Shown here: positions 46,806-61,219 of the stretch, in pieces
Position numbering within the stretch: the first letter of the stretch is position 1
Layout: every line of letters starts with the position of its first letter
Source: Piliocolobus tephrosceles
Taxonomy: Eukaryota; Chordata; Mammalia; Primates; Cercopithecidae
DNA length: 64,000 nt
NCBI RefSeq assembly: GCF_002776525.5
Contig: NC_045435.1
Span: 128,562,055 to 128,626,054, forward strand
Direction: 5' to 3'
Notes under the pieces: generated by a model
The model's database searches: none
The model's input: only the letters and a program-made list of their open reading frames with translations
What the model was told of the DNA's origin: nothing
Translations under genes and position numbers: made by a program

Positions 46806-49800
46806 ATATTTGGGAGCACTTTGAAGCTAATGGTGAAAAAGGAAGTATGTTCAGACAGAAACTGGAGAGAAGCTTTCCAAGGAACAGCTTTGTGACGTGT
46901 GCATTCCAGTCACAGTGTTATACCTCTCTTCTCTTACAGCGTCGTGAAAACCCTTTTGGAGAAACAGCTACCAAGTGATATTCGGGAGCATGCTGATGCT
47001 GATGGTGAAAAGGGAAATAGCCACAGACAAAAACTGGAAAGAAGCTTCCTAGGAAACTACTCTGTGATATGTGTGATCATCTCACATATATAAAATTTTC
47101 TTTATATTATGCAGCTTGGAAACTGTCATGGACGGATCCATGAAATTTCTTCTCATAAAGCACAGTTTGAACACTGTTCTGGTAAAAGCAAAAGAGTGAT
47201 ATTCGGAGTGCATTGAACACGATGGCAAAAACTGAAATGTCATCCAATAAAAAAGGGAAAGAAGCACTCGAGGAAACTGCTCTCTGACATATCCATTCTT
47301 TTCAAAGGGTTAAAGCTTACTCTACATTTCCCAGATAGAAAGTCATTCTTTGAGGTTTCTGTGAAGGAATGTTAAGTGGTGCCCGAAGGCCTATGTGAGG
47401 CTAGGAAATGTCTTACATCCGAAATCAGAGAGAAGCTTCCAGCGCAACTCTTTTGTGATGTTTGTATTCATCTCATAGCATTAAAACATTCTTTAAATTG
47501 AGCAGTTTGAAATCACTGTTTTTGTGGAATCTCAGAAAGGACATTTGGAAACGCTTTTTAGAATATCCAGAAAAAGAAATAACCTCAGAGAGAAACCAGA
47601 AGGAAGCTTTCTGTGAAACTGCTCTGGTTCACGTGAATTATGCACACACAGTTAAGCTTCTCTTTTCATTGAGCTGTATCATAGCACTGTTTTTGTTTAA
47701 TCTGCGAAGGGATACTCTGATGGGTTTTAAGGCTTATGGTGAGAAGGGAAACGCCTTCAGATAGAAACTGGAGAGAAGCTTTCTGAAGAGCTGCTTTGTG
47801 ACATGTGCATTCCACTCACAGAAATATAGCTTTCTTCTCCTAGAGGATTCCGGAATCCCTTTTGGAGATAAAGTTACCAAGAGATATACGGGAGTATAGA
47901 GACGCCTATGGTGAAAATGGAAATACTCTCAGAGAAAACCTGGAAAGAAGATTTCAGTGAAACTGCTTTGTGTTACATATATTTATTCATCTCGCATAGT
48001 TAAAGTTTAATTATATTATGCAGTTTGCAAACTCCATCATGCACAGATCCGCGAAGGGACATTCGGGTGCACATTCAGGCTTACGGTGAAAGAGGAGATA
48101 TCTTCAGATAAAAACTGGATGGAAGCTTTCTGAGAAACTACTTTGTGATGTATGCGTCCACTCGGGGAGTTATATCTCTTTTCTCACAAGGCAGTGTTTG
48201 AACACTGTTCCTGTGAAACCGCAAAAGTGATATTTCAGAACGCATTGAGGACTATGGCGAATAGTGAAGTATACTGAAATAAAATCCAGGAAGAAGCATT
48301 CCAACAATCTGCTCTCTTCTATGTGCGTTCATTTCACAGAGTTAATGCTTACTCTATGTTGCCCAGTTTTGAAATTCTGTCTTTGAAGAATCTGTGAAGG
48401 GATATTTAGTGATGCCTGGAGGCTTCTGGTGAGCGAGGAAATGCCTTCCGATGAAACCTGCACAGAAACGTCCTGAGTAAGTGCTTTGCGATGTGTGTAT
48501 TCTTCTCATAGAGGTAAACTATTCTTTGGATTGAACAGCTTGAAATCACTGTTTTACAGGAATCTGAGGAAGGACATTTGGGAACAATCCTTAGAATATG
48601 AGGAAAGAAATATCCTCAGGAAAAATGCAGAAGGTAGCTTTCTGTGAAACTGCTCAATGTCGTCTTAATTTCTCTCACTCAGTTAAGTCTCTCTTTTCAT
48701 TGAGCTGTCTTCTAACCCTTTGTATGTTTAGCGTGTGATGGGATATTCGAGAGCACTTTGAGGCTAATGGTGAAAAAGGAAATATGTTCAGACCGAAACT
48801 GGCGAGAAGCTTTCCGAGGAAATCCTTTGTGACGTGTGCATTCTGGTCACAGTATTGTACCTCTTTTCTCATACAGCATCAGGGAAACCCTTTTGGAGAA
48901 ACAGGTACCAGGTGATATTTGGGAGCATGTTGATGCCGATCTTGAAAAGGGAAATAGCCTCAGATAAAAACTGGAAAGAAGCTTTCTAGGAAACTACTCT
49001 GTGATGTGTTTAATCATCTCACAAATATAAAGCTTTCTTTAAATAACAGCTTGGAAACTGTCATGGATTGATCCACAAAGGGACCTTTGGGAGCACATTC
49101 TGTACTATGATGAGAAAGGAAATATCTTCAGATAAAATGTGGAAAGTAGCTTTCTGTGAACGTGCTTTTTGCTATGTTTACTCATCTCACAAAGATGAAG
49201 CTTTCCTTGCATTACGCAGCTTGAAAACTCCCTCGTGGATGGATCAGCGAAGGGATATTTGGGATCACTTTTGGGACTATGGTGAAAGAAGAAATATAGT
49301 AAGATAAAAATTGGAGAGAAGCTTTCTGAGAAACTGCTTGGTGATGTGTGCATTCCACTCAGGGAGTTATAACTTTCTTCTCATAACGCACAGTTTGAAT
49401 ACTGTTCCTGTAAAACCAAAACACTGATATTCCGAGCACCTTGAAGACTATGGCATAAAGTGAAATGTCGTCCAAGAAAAAACAGAAAGCATTCGAATAA
49501 GCTCCTCTCTGACATATCCATTCTTTTCACGGGGTTAAATCTTACTCTACATTTCCCAGTTTGAAAGTCCATCTTTGAGGGTTCTGCGAAGGGATATCAA
49601 GTGTCGACCGGAGGCTTGTGTGAGGCAAGGAAATGTCTTCCATTGAAAATCGGAGAGAAGCTTTCTGCGCACATTTTTTGTGATATTGGTATGCATATCA
49701 TAGAGTTAAATCATTGCTTGGTTGAGCAGTTTGAAATCACTGTTTCTGTGGATCTGAGAAAGGACGTTTGGAAATGCTCTGATAATACACTGAAAAAGAA

Positions 49801-51508
49801 ATAACCTCAGATAGAAACCAGAAAGAAGGTTTCTGTGAAACTGCTCTATGTCACGAGTATTCTGCTCACACAGTTAAGCTTCTCTTTCCATTGAGCTGTA
49901 TCATAACATGGTTTTTGTTTAGCTTGCGAAGGGATATTCTGGAGGGCTTTGAGGCTTACGGTGAGAAAGGAAACGTCTTCAGATAGAAACAGGAGAGAAG
50001 CTTTCTGAGGTGCTGCTTTGTGACGGGTGCTTTCCACTCAGAGAAATATACCTTTCTTCTCCTAGAGGATTCTGGAATCTCTTTTGGTGAAAAAGCTACA
50101 AACAGACATTCAGGAGTAAAAGTAAATCTATGGTGAAAAACGAAATATCCTCAGACAAAAACTGGAAAGAAGATTTCTCTGAAACTGCTTTTTGTTAGAT
50201 ATATTTATTCATCCCATGTAGTTAAAACTTTAATTATATTATGCAGTTTGGAGACTCCATCATGCACAGATCCGTGAAGGGACGTTCGGGAGCACATTCA
50301 GGCTGATGGTGAAAAAGGAGATATCTTCAGTTAAAAACTGGATAGAAGCTTTCTGAGAAACTACTTTGTGATGTACGCATTCCACTCAGGGAGTTATACC
50401 TCTTTTCTCACAAGGCAGTGTTTGCACGCTGTGCCTGTAAAACCGAAAAGGTGATATTTCAGAAGGCATTGAAAACTATGGCGAATAGCAAAATGAACTA
50501 AAATAAAATCGAGGAAGAAGCGTTCCCAGAATCTGATCTCTGATATAGGCATTCAGTTCACAGAGTTAATGATTACTCTATGTTGCCCAGTTTCGAAACT
50601 CTGTCTTTGTAGAATCTGTGAAGGGATATTTAGTGACGCCTGGAGGCTTGCGGTGAACGAGGAAACGTCTTCCAATGAAACCTGCATAGAAACGTTCTGA
50701 GCGACTGCTTCATGATGTTAGTATTCGTCTCATAGAGTTAAATCATTCTTTCGATTGAGCAGCTTGAAATCACTGTTTTTGTAGAATCGGAGGAAGGACA
50801 TTTGGGAACGATCCTTAGAATATGGAGAAAGAAATATCCTCAGGTAAAACCCAGAAGGAAGCTTTCTGTGAAACTGCTCTGTGTCATCTTAATTCCTCTC
50901 ACTCAGTTAAGTCTCTCTTTTCATTGAGCAGTATTCTAGCCCTGTGTACGTTTAGCATGTGATGTGATATTTGGGAGCACTTTGAGGCTTATGGTGAAAA
51001 AAGAAATATATTCAGACCGAAACAGGAGAGAAGCTTTCTGAGGAACTGCTTTGTGACATGTGCGTTTCAGTCACAGTTTTATACCTGTCTTCTCATACAG
51101 TGTCAGAAAAACCCTTTTTGAGAAACAGGTACCAGGTGATATTCAAGAGCATGATGATGCCAATGGTGAAAAAGGAAATAGCCTCAGACAAAAACTGGAA
51201 AGAAGCTTTCTAGGAAACTACTCAGTGGTATGTGTATTCGTCTCACATAGATGAAGTCTTCTTTACATTATGGAGCCTGGAAACTGTCATGGAGAGATAA
51301 ACGAAGGGACCTTCGGGAGCACATTCAAGACTAGGGTGAAAAAGTAAATATCTTCACATAAAAACTGGTGAGAACCTTTCTGTGAATCTGCTTTTTGCTA
51401 TGTTTATTCATCTCACATAGATGAAGCTTTCTTTACATTACACAGCTTGGAAACTCCCTCCTATATGGATCTGCATAGGAATATTTGGGATCACATTTGG
51501 GATCATAT
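46806..51508 (+). repeat. Alpha satellite family A, opposite orientation, segment 8
   Basis: Plus-oriented array with landmarks at 47,845 and 50,067 (2222 bp, a full 13-mer). The fused m6/m4 variant occurs at 47,150. It ends at about 51,508 where ATTTGGGATCATA meets TTAAAGTTTTAACTATG of the other orientation. There is no gene. Confidence 0.93.
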
Positions 51509-54500
51509 TAAAGTTTTAACTATGAGAGATGAATAGATATATTTAACACGAAGCAGTTTCACAGAAATTTTCTTTCCAGTTTTTGTCTGAGGATATTTCC
51601 TTTTTCACCATAGCCCTCCCTATACTCCCGAATATCACTTCGTAGCTTTTTTTCCAAAAGGGTTTCCAGAATTCTCTAGGAGAAGAAAGGTATATTTCTG
51701 TCAGTGGAATGCACCCGTCACAAAGCAGCTCCTCAGAAAGCTTCTCTCCAGTTTCTATCTGAAGAAGTTTCCTTTCTCACCATGAGCCTCAAGGACCTCT
51801 AGAGTATCTCTTCGTAGACTAAGAAAAAACAGTGTTATGATACAGCTCAATGAAAAAGGAAGCTTAACTGTGTGAGTGGAATTCATGTGACACAGAGCAG
51901 TTTCACAGAAAACTTCTTTCTGGGTTCTCTCTGATGTTATTTCTTTTTTAGGATATTATAAAGAGCATTTCCAAATGTCTTTTCTCAGATTCCACAGAAA
52001 CAGTGATTTCAAACTGCTCAATCCAATGAATGATGTAACGCTATGGGATGAATACAAACATCACAAAAGTGTTGCACGGAAAGCTTCTCTCCGATTTTCA
52101 ATGGAAGACATTTCCTTGCTTCACACAGGCCTCTGGTCGGCACTTACTATCCCTTCACAGAACCCTCAAAGACCGACTTTGAAACTGGCAAACGTAGAGT
52201 AAGCTTTAGCCTCTGAAAAGAATGGACATGTCAGAAAGCAGTTTCTTGGAGTGCTTCTTTCTGTTTTTTATTGGACGACATTTCACTTTTTGCGAAAATC
52301 TTCAATGTGCTGAAAATATCACTCTTATGGTTTTACAGGAACCGTGTTCAAACTGTGCCTTGTGAGAAGAAAGTTATAACTCCCTGAGTGGAATGCACAC
52401 ATCACCAAGAAAGTTCTCAGAAAGCTTCTCTCCAATTTTTATCTGACTCTATTTCCTATTTCACCATAGGCCCGAATGTGTTCCAAAATATCCCTTCTTG
52501 GATCCATCCACAAGGGAGTTTCCAAGCTGTGTATTGTAAAGAAAGCTTCATCTATGTGAGATGAATAAACATAGCAAAAACCAGATTCAGAGAAAGCTTC
52601 TTTCCAGTTTTTATCTGAAGATATTTCCTTTTTCACCATAGTCCAGAATGTGCTCCTGAAGGTCCCTTCGTGGATCCGTCCATGACAGTTTCCAAGCTGC
52701 GTAATGTAAAGAAAGCTTTATCTATGGGAGGTGATTAGACATATCACAGAGTAGTTTCCTAGAAAGCTTCTTTCCAGTTTTTGTCTGAGGCTATTTCCCT
52801 TTTCACCATCGTCATCAACATGCTCACGAATATCACTTGGAACCTGTTTCTCCAAAAGAATTTCCCTGAAGCTGTATGAGAAGAGAGGTATAACATGGTG
52901 ACTGGAATGCACACATCACAAAACAGTTCCTCGGAAAGCTTCCCTCCAGTTTCGGTCTGATCATATTTCCTTTTACACCATTAGCCTCAAAGTCCTCCCG
53001 AATATCCCATCACACGCTAAACATACACAGGGCTGGAAAACTGCTCAATGAAAAGAGAGGCTTATCTTAGTGAGAGGAATTAAGATGACACAGAGCAGTT
53101 TCACAGAAAGCTTCCTTGTGGATTTTAACTGAGGATGTTTCTTTCTCCATATTCCATGGATCGTTCCCAAATGTCCTTCCTCAGATTCCACAAAAACAGT
53201 GATTTCAAACTGCTTGATCCAAAGATTGGTTTAACTCAATGAGACGAATACACACATCGCAAAGCAGTTGCTCAGAACGTTTCTCTGCATGTTTTAATGG
53301 AATGCGTTTCCTCGCTCACCAAAAGCATCCGGGCATCAAAAAATATCCCTTCCCAGATTTTTCAAAGATAGAGTTTAGAAACTGGGTAACATAGAGTAAG
53401 CATTAACTCTGTGAAGTGAATTCACATATCAGAGAGCAGATTCTTGGAAGACTTCTTCCTCAATTTTTTTCAGTATATTTCACTATTCGACCTAGTCCTC
53501 AATGCGTTCCAAAGTATCACTTTTTCAGTTTCACAGGAACAGTGTTGAAACATTGCCTTGTGAGAAAAGAGGTATAACTCCCTGAGTGGAACGCATACAT
53601 AACAAAGTTGTTTCTCAGAAAGCTTCTATCCAGTTTTTATCTGAAGATATCTCCTCTTTCACCATAGGGCTGAATGTGCTCCCAAATGTCCCTTCGCAGA
53701 TCTGTGCCTGATGGAAATTCCAAACTGTGTAATATAATTAAAGTTTTCACTATGTGAGATGAATAAATATATCTAACACAAAGCAGTTTCACAGAAATCT
53801 TTCCAGTTTTTGTCTGAGGATATTTCCTTTTTCACCTTCATCGACTCTGGAATGTCTCTTGGTAGCTTTTTCTCTGTAAGGGATTCTGGAATCCTCTAGG
53901 ACAAGAAAGCTATATTTCTGTGAGTGGAATGCACACATCACAAAGCAGCTCCTCAGAAAGTTTCTCTCCAGTTTCTATCTGAAGACGTTTCCTTTCTCAC
54001 CATAAGCCTCAAAGCCCTCCAGAATATCCCTTCACTGACTTAACAAAAACAGTGTTATGATACAGCTCAATTAAAAGAGAAGCTTACCTGTGTGAGCAAA
54101 ACTCACGTGACACAGAGCAGTTTCACACAAAGCTTCCTTTTGGTTTCTCTCGGAGGTTATTTCTTTCTCCGGATATTCTAAAAAGCGCTTCCAAATGTCC
54201 TTTTTCAGATTATACAGAAACAGTGATTTCAAACTGCTCAATCCAAAGAATGATTTAATGCTATGGAATGATTACAAACATCACAAAAGTGTTGCACAGA
54301 AGGCTTCTCTCCGATTTTGAATGGAAGACTTTTCCTAGCCTCACACAGGTCTCCGGTAGCCACTTATTATCCCTTCGCACAAAAACCTCAAAGAATGACT
54401 TTCAAACTGGGAAATGTAGAGTAAGCTTTAACCCTGTGAAAAGAATGGACATGTCAGAGAGCAGTTTCTTCGAGTGATTCTTTCCTTTTTTTTAATGGAC

Positions 54501-57500
54501 GACATTTCAGTTTTTGCCATAGTCTTCAATGCGCTCCAAATATCACTCTATTGGTTTTACAGGAACAGTCTTCAAACTGTGCTTTATGAGAAGAAACTTC
54601 TTGGATCCATCCATGACCGTTTCCAAGTTGCATAATATAAAGAAAGCTTTATCTATGTGAGATAATTACACATATCACAGAGTAGTTCCCTAGAACGCTT
54701 CTTTCCAGTTTTTGTGTGTGGCCATTTCCCTTTTCACCATGAACATCAGAATGCTCCCGAATATCACTTGGTAGCTGTTTCTCCAAAAAGGTTACCCCGA
54801 CGCTATATGTGAAGGGAGGCATAACACTGTGACTGGAATGCACACGTCACAAAGCAGTCCTCGGAATGTTTCTCTCCAGTTTCGGTCTGAACATATTTCC
54901 TTTTTCACTGTTAGCTTCAAAGTGCTCCCGAATATCCCATCACACACTAAACATACACAGGGATAGAAAACTGCTCAATGAAAAGAGAGACTTAACAGAG
55001 TGAGAGGAATTCAGGCGACACAGAGCAGTTTCACAGAAAGCTTCTTTCTGGATTTTACCTGAGGATATTTCTTTCTCCATATTCTAAGGATCTTTCCCAA
55101 ACGTCCTTCCTCAGATTCCACAAAAACAGTGATTTCAAGCTGCTCAATTGAAAGAATGATTTAACTCTATGAGATGAATACACACATCGCAAAGCAGTTT
55201 CTCAGAACATTTCTCTGTAAGTTTCATCAGAAGACATTTCCTCGCTCACCACAAGCCTCCGGGCGTCACTAAATATCCCTTCACCGATTCTTCAAAGACA
55301 GAGTTTCGAAGCTGGGGCAACATAGAGTAAGCATTAACTCTGTGAAGTGAATGCCCATATCAGAGAGCAGTTTCTCAGAAAGCTTCTATCCAGTTTTTAT
55401 CTGAATATACCTCCTCTTTAACCTTAGGCCTGAATGTGAGTCGAATGCGCACATCACAAAGCAGCTCCTCAGATAGCTTGTCTCCAGTTTCTATCTGAAG
55501 AAGTTTCCTTTCTCACTGTAAGCCTCTAAGACCTCCAGAGTATGCCTTCGCAGAATAAGGAAAAACAGTGTTATGATACAGCTCAATGAAAAGAGAAGCT
55601 TAACTCTGTGAGCAGAACTCACTTGACACAGAGCAGTTTCACAGAAAGCTTCCTTCTGATTTCTCTCTGAGATTATTTCTTTTACAGGATATTCTAAAGA
55701 GCGTTTCCAAATGTCCTTTCTCAGATTCCACTGAAACAGTGATTTCAAACTGCTGCATCCAAAGAATGATTTATCGCTATGAGATGAATACAAACATTAC
55801 AAAAGAGGTACGTAGAAAGCTTCTCTCCGATTTTCAATGGAAGGCATTTCCTTTCTTCAGACAGGCCTCCGGTCGCCACTTACTATCTTTTCACAGAAAC
55901 CTCAAAGACTGACTTTCAAAGTGGGAAATATGGAGTAAGATTTAACCCTGCGAAAATAATGGACATGTCAGAGAGCAGTTTCTTCTAGTGCTTCTTTCTG
56001 TTTTTTATTGGATGACATTTCACTTTTTGCCATCGTCTTCAATGTGCTCCCAGTACCACTCTTTTGGTTTTACAATAACAGTGTTCAAACTCTGCCTTAT
56101 GAGAAGAAAGTTTTAACTCCCTGAGTAGAATGATCACATCACCAAGCAGTTTTTCAGAGAGCTTCTCTCCAGTTTTTATCTGACTATATTTCCTACTACA
56201 CCATAGGCCCGAATGTGATCCCAAATATCCCTTTGCAGATTGATCCACGAGGGAGTTTTAAGCTGCTTAATGGAAAGAAAGCTTCATCTATGTGAGAAGA
56301 ATAACACAACCAAGAGGAGAATCACAGAAAGCTTCTTTCAAATTTTTATCTGAAGATATTTCCTTTTTCACCCTAGTCCTGAATGTGCTCCCGAAGGTCT
56401 CTTCATGGATTCGTCTATAACAGTTTCCACGCTGCATAATGCAAAGAAATCTTTAACTATGTGAGATGATTACCCATATCACAGAGTAGTTTTCTAGAAA
56501 GAATCTTTCCTGTTTTTGTCTGAGGCTATTTCCCTTTTCACCAAAGGCATCAACATGCTCACTAATATCACTTGGCACCAGTTTCTTCAAAATGTTTCCA
56601 CGACGCTGTATGAGAAGAGAGGTATAACACTGTGAGTGAAATGCAAATGTCACAAAGCAGTTCCTCGGAAAGTTTCTCTCCAGTTTGGTCTGAACATGTT
56701 TCCTTTTTCACCATGAGCCTCAAAGTACTTCCGAATATCCCACCACACGCTAAACATACACAAGGTTACAAAACTGCTCAATGAAATGAGAGGCTTAACT
56801 GAGTGAGAGGAATTAAGACAACACAGGACAGTTTCACAGAAAGCTTCCTATAGGCACGAATGTGGTCTGAAATATCCCTTTCTGGATCCATCCACGAGGG
56901 AGTTTCCAAGCTGCATAATGTAAAGAAAGCTTCATCTATGTGAGATGAATAAAGGTATCAAAAAGCATATTCACAGAAATCTTCTTTCCAATTTTTATCT
57001 GAAGATATTTCCTTTTTCACCGTAGTCCAGAATGTGTTCCTGAAGGTCCCTTCTTCGATTCCTCCACGACATTTTCCAAGCTGTGTAATGTAAAGAAAGC
57101 TTTATCTATGTGAGATGATTACACATATCACAGAGTAGTTTCTCAGAAAGCTTCTTTCCAGTTTCTGTCTGAGGCTATTTCCCTTCTCACCATCGGCATC
57201 AACATGCTCATGTATATCACTTGGTACCTGTTTCTCCAAGGGTTTCCCCAACGCTGTATGAGAAGAGAGGTATAACACTGTGACTGGAATGCACACGTCA
57301 CAAAACAGTTCCTCGGAAAGCTTCTCTCCAGTTTCGGTCTGATCATATTTCCTTTTTCACCGTAAGCCTCAAAGTGCTCCCGAATATCCCATCACACGCT
57401 CAACATGTACAGAGCTAGAAAACTGCTCAATTAAAAGAGAAGCTTATCTGAGTGAGAGATAAACTAAGACAACACAGTGTAGTTTCACAGAAAGATTCCT

Positions 57501-60167
57501 TCTCAATTTTACCTCAGGATATTTCTTTCTCCACATTCTAAGGATCATTCCCAAATGTCCTTCCTCAGATTCCAAAAAACCAGTGATTTCAAGCTGCTCA
57601 ATCCAAAGAATGGTTTATCTCCTGGAGACGAATACACACATCACAAAGCACTTGCTCTGAACGTTTCTCTGCAGGTTTCATCGGACGACGTTTCCTCACT
57701 CACTGTGAGCCTCTGGGCGTCACTTAATATCCCTTCACAGATTCTTCAAAAACAGAGTTTCAAAACTGGGCAACATAGAGTAAGCATTACGTCTGTGAAT
57801 TGAATGCACATATCAGAGAGCATATTCTTGGAACGCTTCTTCCTCGGTTTTATTTCAGTATATATCAGTATTTGCCATAGTCCTCAATGCTTTCTGAAAA
57901 ATCAATATTTCGGTTTCAGAGAAACAGATTTCAAACACTGAGTTGTGAGAAAAGAAGTATAACTCCCTGAGTGGAATACATACATCACAAAGTACTTTCC
58001 CAGAAAGCTTCTATTCAGTTTTTATCTGAAGATATCTCCTCTTTCACCATAGGCCTGAATGTGCTCCCGAGTGTCCCTTTGCAGGTCTGTACATGACAGA
58101 GTTTCCAAACTGCATAATACAATGCAAGTGTTAACTATGCGGTATGAATAAATATATCTAACAGAAAGCAGTTTCACAGAAATCTTTCCAGTTTTTGTCT
58201 GAGCATATTTCCTTTTTCACCATAGTCATCGCTATACTCCTGAATATCTCTTGGTAGCTTTTCCTCCAAAAGGGATTAAGGAATCCTCTAAGAGAACAAA
58301 TGTATATTTCAATGAGTGGAATAGACACGTCACAAAGCAGTTCCTCAGAAAGTTTCTCTCCAGTTTCTATCTGAAGATGTTTCCTTTCTCACCATCAGCC
58401 TCAAAACGCTCTTGAATATCCCTTCACAGACTAAACAAAAACATTGTTATGATACAGCACAATGAAAAGAGAAGCTCAACTTTGTGAGCAGAATTCACGT
58501 GACACAGAGCAGTTTCACAGAAAGTTTCCTTCTGGTTTCTTTCTGAGGTTATTTCGTTTTCAGGATATTCTAAGGGGGATTTCCAAATCTCCTTTCTCAC
58601 ATTCCACAGAAACAGTGATTTCTAAATGCTCAATCCAAACAATGATTTAACTCTATGAGATGAATACAAACATCACAAAAGAGTTGCACAGAATGATTCT
58701 CTCCGATTTCTGATTTAAGACATTTCCTTGTGTCACACAGGCCTCTGTTCGCCACTTATTATCCCTTCGCAGAACCCTCAAAGACCGACTTTCAAACTGG
58801 GAAATGCAGAGTAAGCTTAAACACTGTGAAAAGCATTGACATGTCCCAGAGCAGTTCCTTCGAGTGCTTCTTTCTCTATTTTATTGGACGACATTTAACT
58901 TTTTGCTGTAGACTTCAAAGTGCCCCGTATATCACTCTTTTGGTTTCACAGGAACAGTGTTCCAACGGTGCCTTATGAGAAGAAAGTTATATATCCCCGA
59001 GTGGAATGTGCACATCACCAAACAGTTTCTCAGAAAGATTCTCTCCAGCTTTTATCTGACTATATTTCCTATTTCACCATAGGCACAAATGTCATCCCAA
59101 TATCCCTTGGAGGATTCAGCCATGAGGGAGTCTCCCAGCTGTGTAATGTAAACAAAGCTTCATCTATATGAGATGAATAAACATAGCAAAAAGCAGATTC
59201 ACAGAAAGCTTCTTTCCAGTTTTTATGAACATATTTCCTTTCTCACCATAGTCCAGAATGTGCTCCCGAAGGACCCGTCGTGGATCCGTCCATGACAGTT
59301 TCCAAGCTGCGTAATGTAAAGAAAGCTTTATCTATGGGAGGTGATTAGACATATCACAGAGTAGTTTCCTAGAAAGCTTCTTTCCAGTTTTTGTCTGTGG
59401 CTATTTCCCTTTTCACCATCAAAATCAACATGTTCCCGAATATCAATTGGTACCTGTTTGTCCAAAAGGGTTTCCCCAACGCTGTATGAGAAGAGAGGTA
59501 TAATATGTTGATTGGAATGCACACATTACAAAGCAGTTCCTCAGAAAGCTTCTCTCCAGTTTCGGACTGATCATATTTCCTTTTTCACCATTAGCCTCAA
59601 AATGCTCCTGAATATCCCAGCACACGCTAAACATACACAGGTCTAGAAAGCTGCCTAATGAAAAGAGAGAGACTTACCTGAGTGAGAGGAATTAAGATGA
59701 CACAGAGTAGTTTCACAGAAAGCTTCCTTCTGGATTTTACCTAAGGATATTTCTGTCTCCATGTAAGGATCATTCCAAAATGTCCTTTTTCAGCAGCCAC
59801 AAAGACAATGATTTCAACCTGCTCAATCCAAAGAATGATTTAAATCTATGAGACGAATACACACATCGCAAAGCAGTTGCTCAGAACGTTTCTCTGCAGG
59901 TTTCATCAGAAGGTGTTTCCTCCCTCACCACAAGCCTCTGGGCGTCATTAAATATCCCTTCACAGATTCTAAAAAGACAGTTTCGAAACTGGGCAAAATA
60001 GAGTAAGCATTAACTTTGGGAAATGAATTCACTTATCAGAGAGCAGATTCTTGGTATGCTTCTTCCTCGATATTATTTCATTATATTTCACTATTCGCCA
60101 TAGTCCTCAATGCGTTCCAAAATATCACTTTTTCGGTTTCAAAGGAACAGTGTTCAAACACTAACTG

Positions 60168-60256
60168 CCTTGTTAGAAAAGAGGTATAACTGCCTTGTTA
60201 GAGGTATAAAAGAGGTATAACTTTTCTAACTGCCTTGTTAGAAAAGAGGTATAACT
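60168..60256. repeat. Local tandem duplication with a perfect hairpin
   Basis: AACTGCCTTGTTAG occurs three times and AGAGGTATAA four times within about 90 bp in the m11 linker. CTTTTCTAAC (60,221-60,230) and GTTAGAAAAG (60,237-60,246) are perfect complements around a 6-base loop. A replication-slippage or template-switch scar is the likely origin. Confidence 0.85.
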
Positions 60257-61100
60257 CCCTGAGTGGAATGCATACATCACAAAATAGCTTCTCAGAAAGC
60301 TTCTATCCAATTTTTATCTGAAGATATCTCCTTTTTCACCATAGGTCTGAATGTGCTCCTGAATGTCCCTTCATGGATCCGTGCATGACGGAGTTTCCCA
60401 ATTGTGTAATACAATTAAAGTTTTAGCTATGCGAGATGATAAATATTTCTAACACAAAGCAGTTTCACAGAAATCTTCTTTCCAGTTTTTGTCTGAAAAT
60501 ATTTCCTTTTTCACCATAGTCATCGCTGTACTCCCGAATATCTCTTGGTAGCTTTTTCTGCAAAAGGGATTCCGGAATCCTCTAGGAGAAGAAAGGTATA
60601 TTTCTGTGAGTGGAATGCACACGTCACAAAGCAGCTTCTCAGAAAGCTTCTCTCCAGTTTCTATCTGAAGATGTTTCCTTTCTCACCATAAGTCTAAAAG
60701 CACTCCTGAATATCCCTTCACAGACTAAACATAAACAGTGTTATGATACAGCTCAATTAAAAGAGAAGCTTAATTGTGTGAGCAGAATTCACGAGACACT
60801 GAGCAGTTTCACAGAAAGATTCCTTCTGGTTTCTTTCTGAGGTTATTTCTTTTTCAGATATTCTAAGGAGGATTTCCAAATGTCATTTCTCAGAGTCCAG
60901 AAAAGAGTGATTTGAAACTGCCAGTCCAAAGAAAGATGTAACTCCATGAGATGAATACAAACATCACAACAGTGTTGCGCAGAAAGCTTCTCTCCAATTT
61001 TCGATGGAAGGACATTTCCTTGCTCATCACAGGCCCCCGGTTGCCTCTTACTCTCCCTTCACAGACACCTCAAAGACCAATGTGTGTTTTCTGAGATGTG

Positions 61101-61219
61101 CGGTGAAAGAGGAGATATCTTCAGATAAAAATTGGATAGAAGCTTTCTGAGAAGCTGCTTTGTGATGTACTGCTCTTTCTTCTTCAATTTTATTTTAGAA
61201 GATATCTCCTCTTTCACCG
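61101..61219. repeat. 22-bp perfect inverted repeat from a small alpha micro-inversion
   Basis: The 22 bases at 61,101-61,122 are the exact complement of 61,198-61,219, with a 75-bp spacer. The left part (about 61,100-61,170) is a plus-oriented alpha fragment inside a minus-oriented array, so the hairpin arises from a small inverted piece of the same m11/m12 monomer. Confidence 0.85.
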
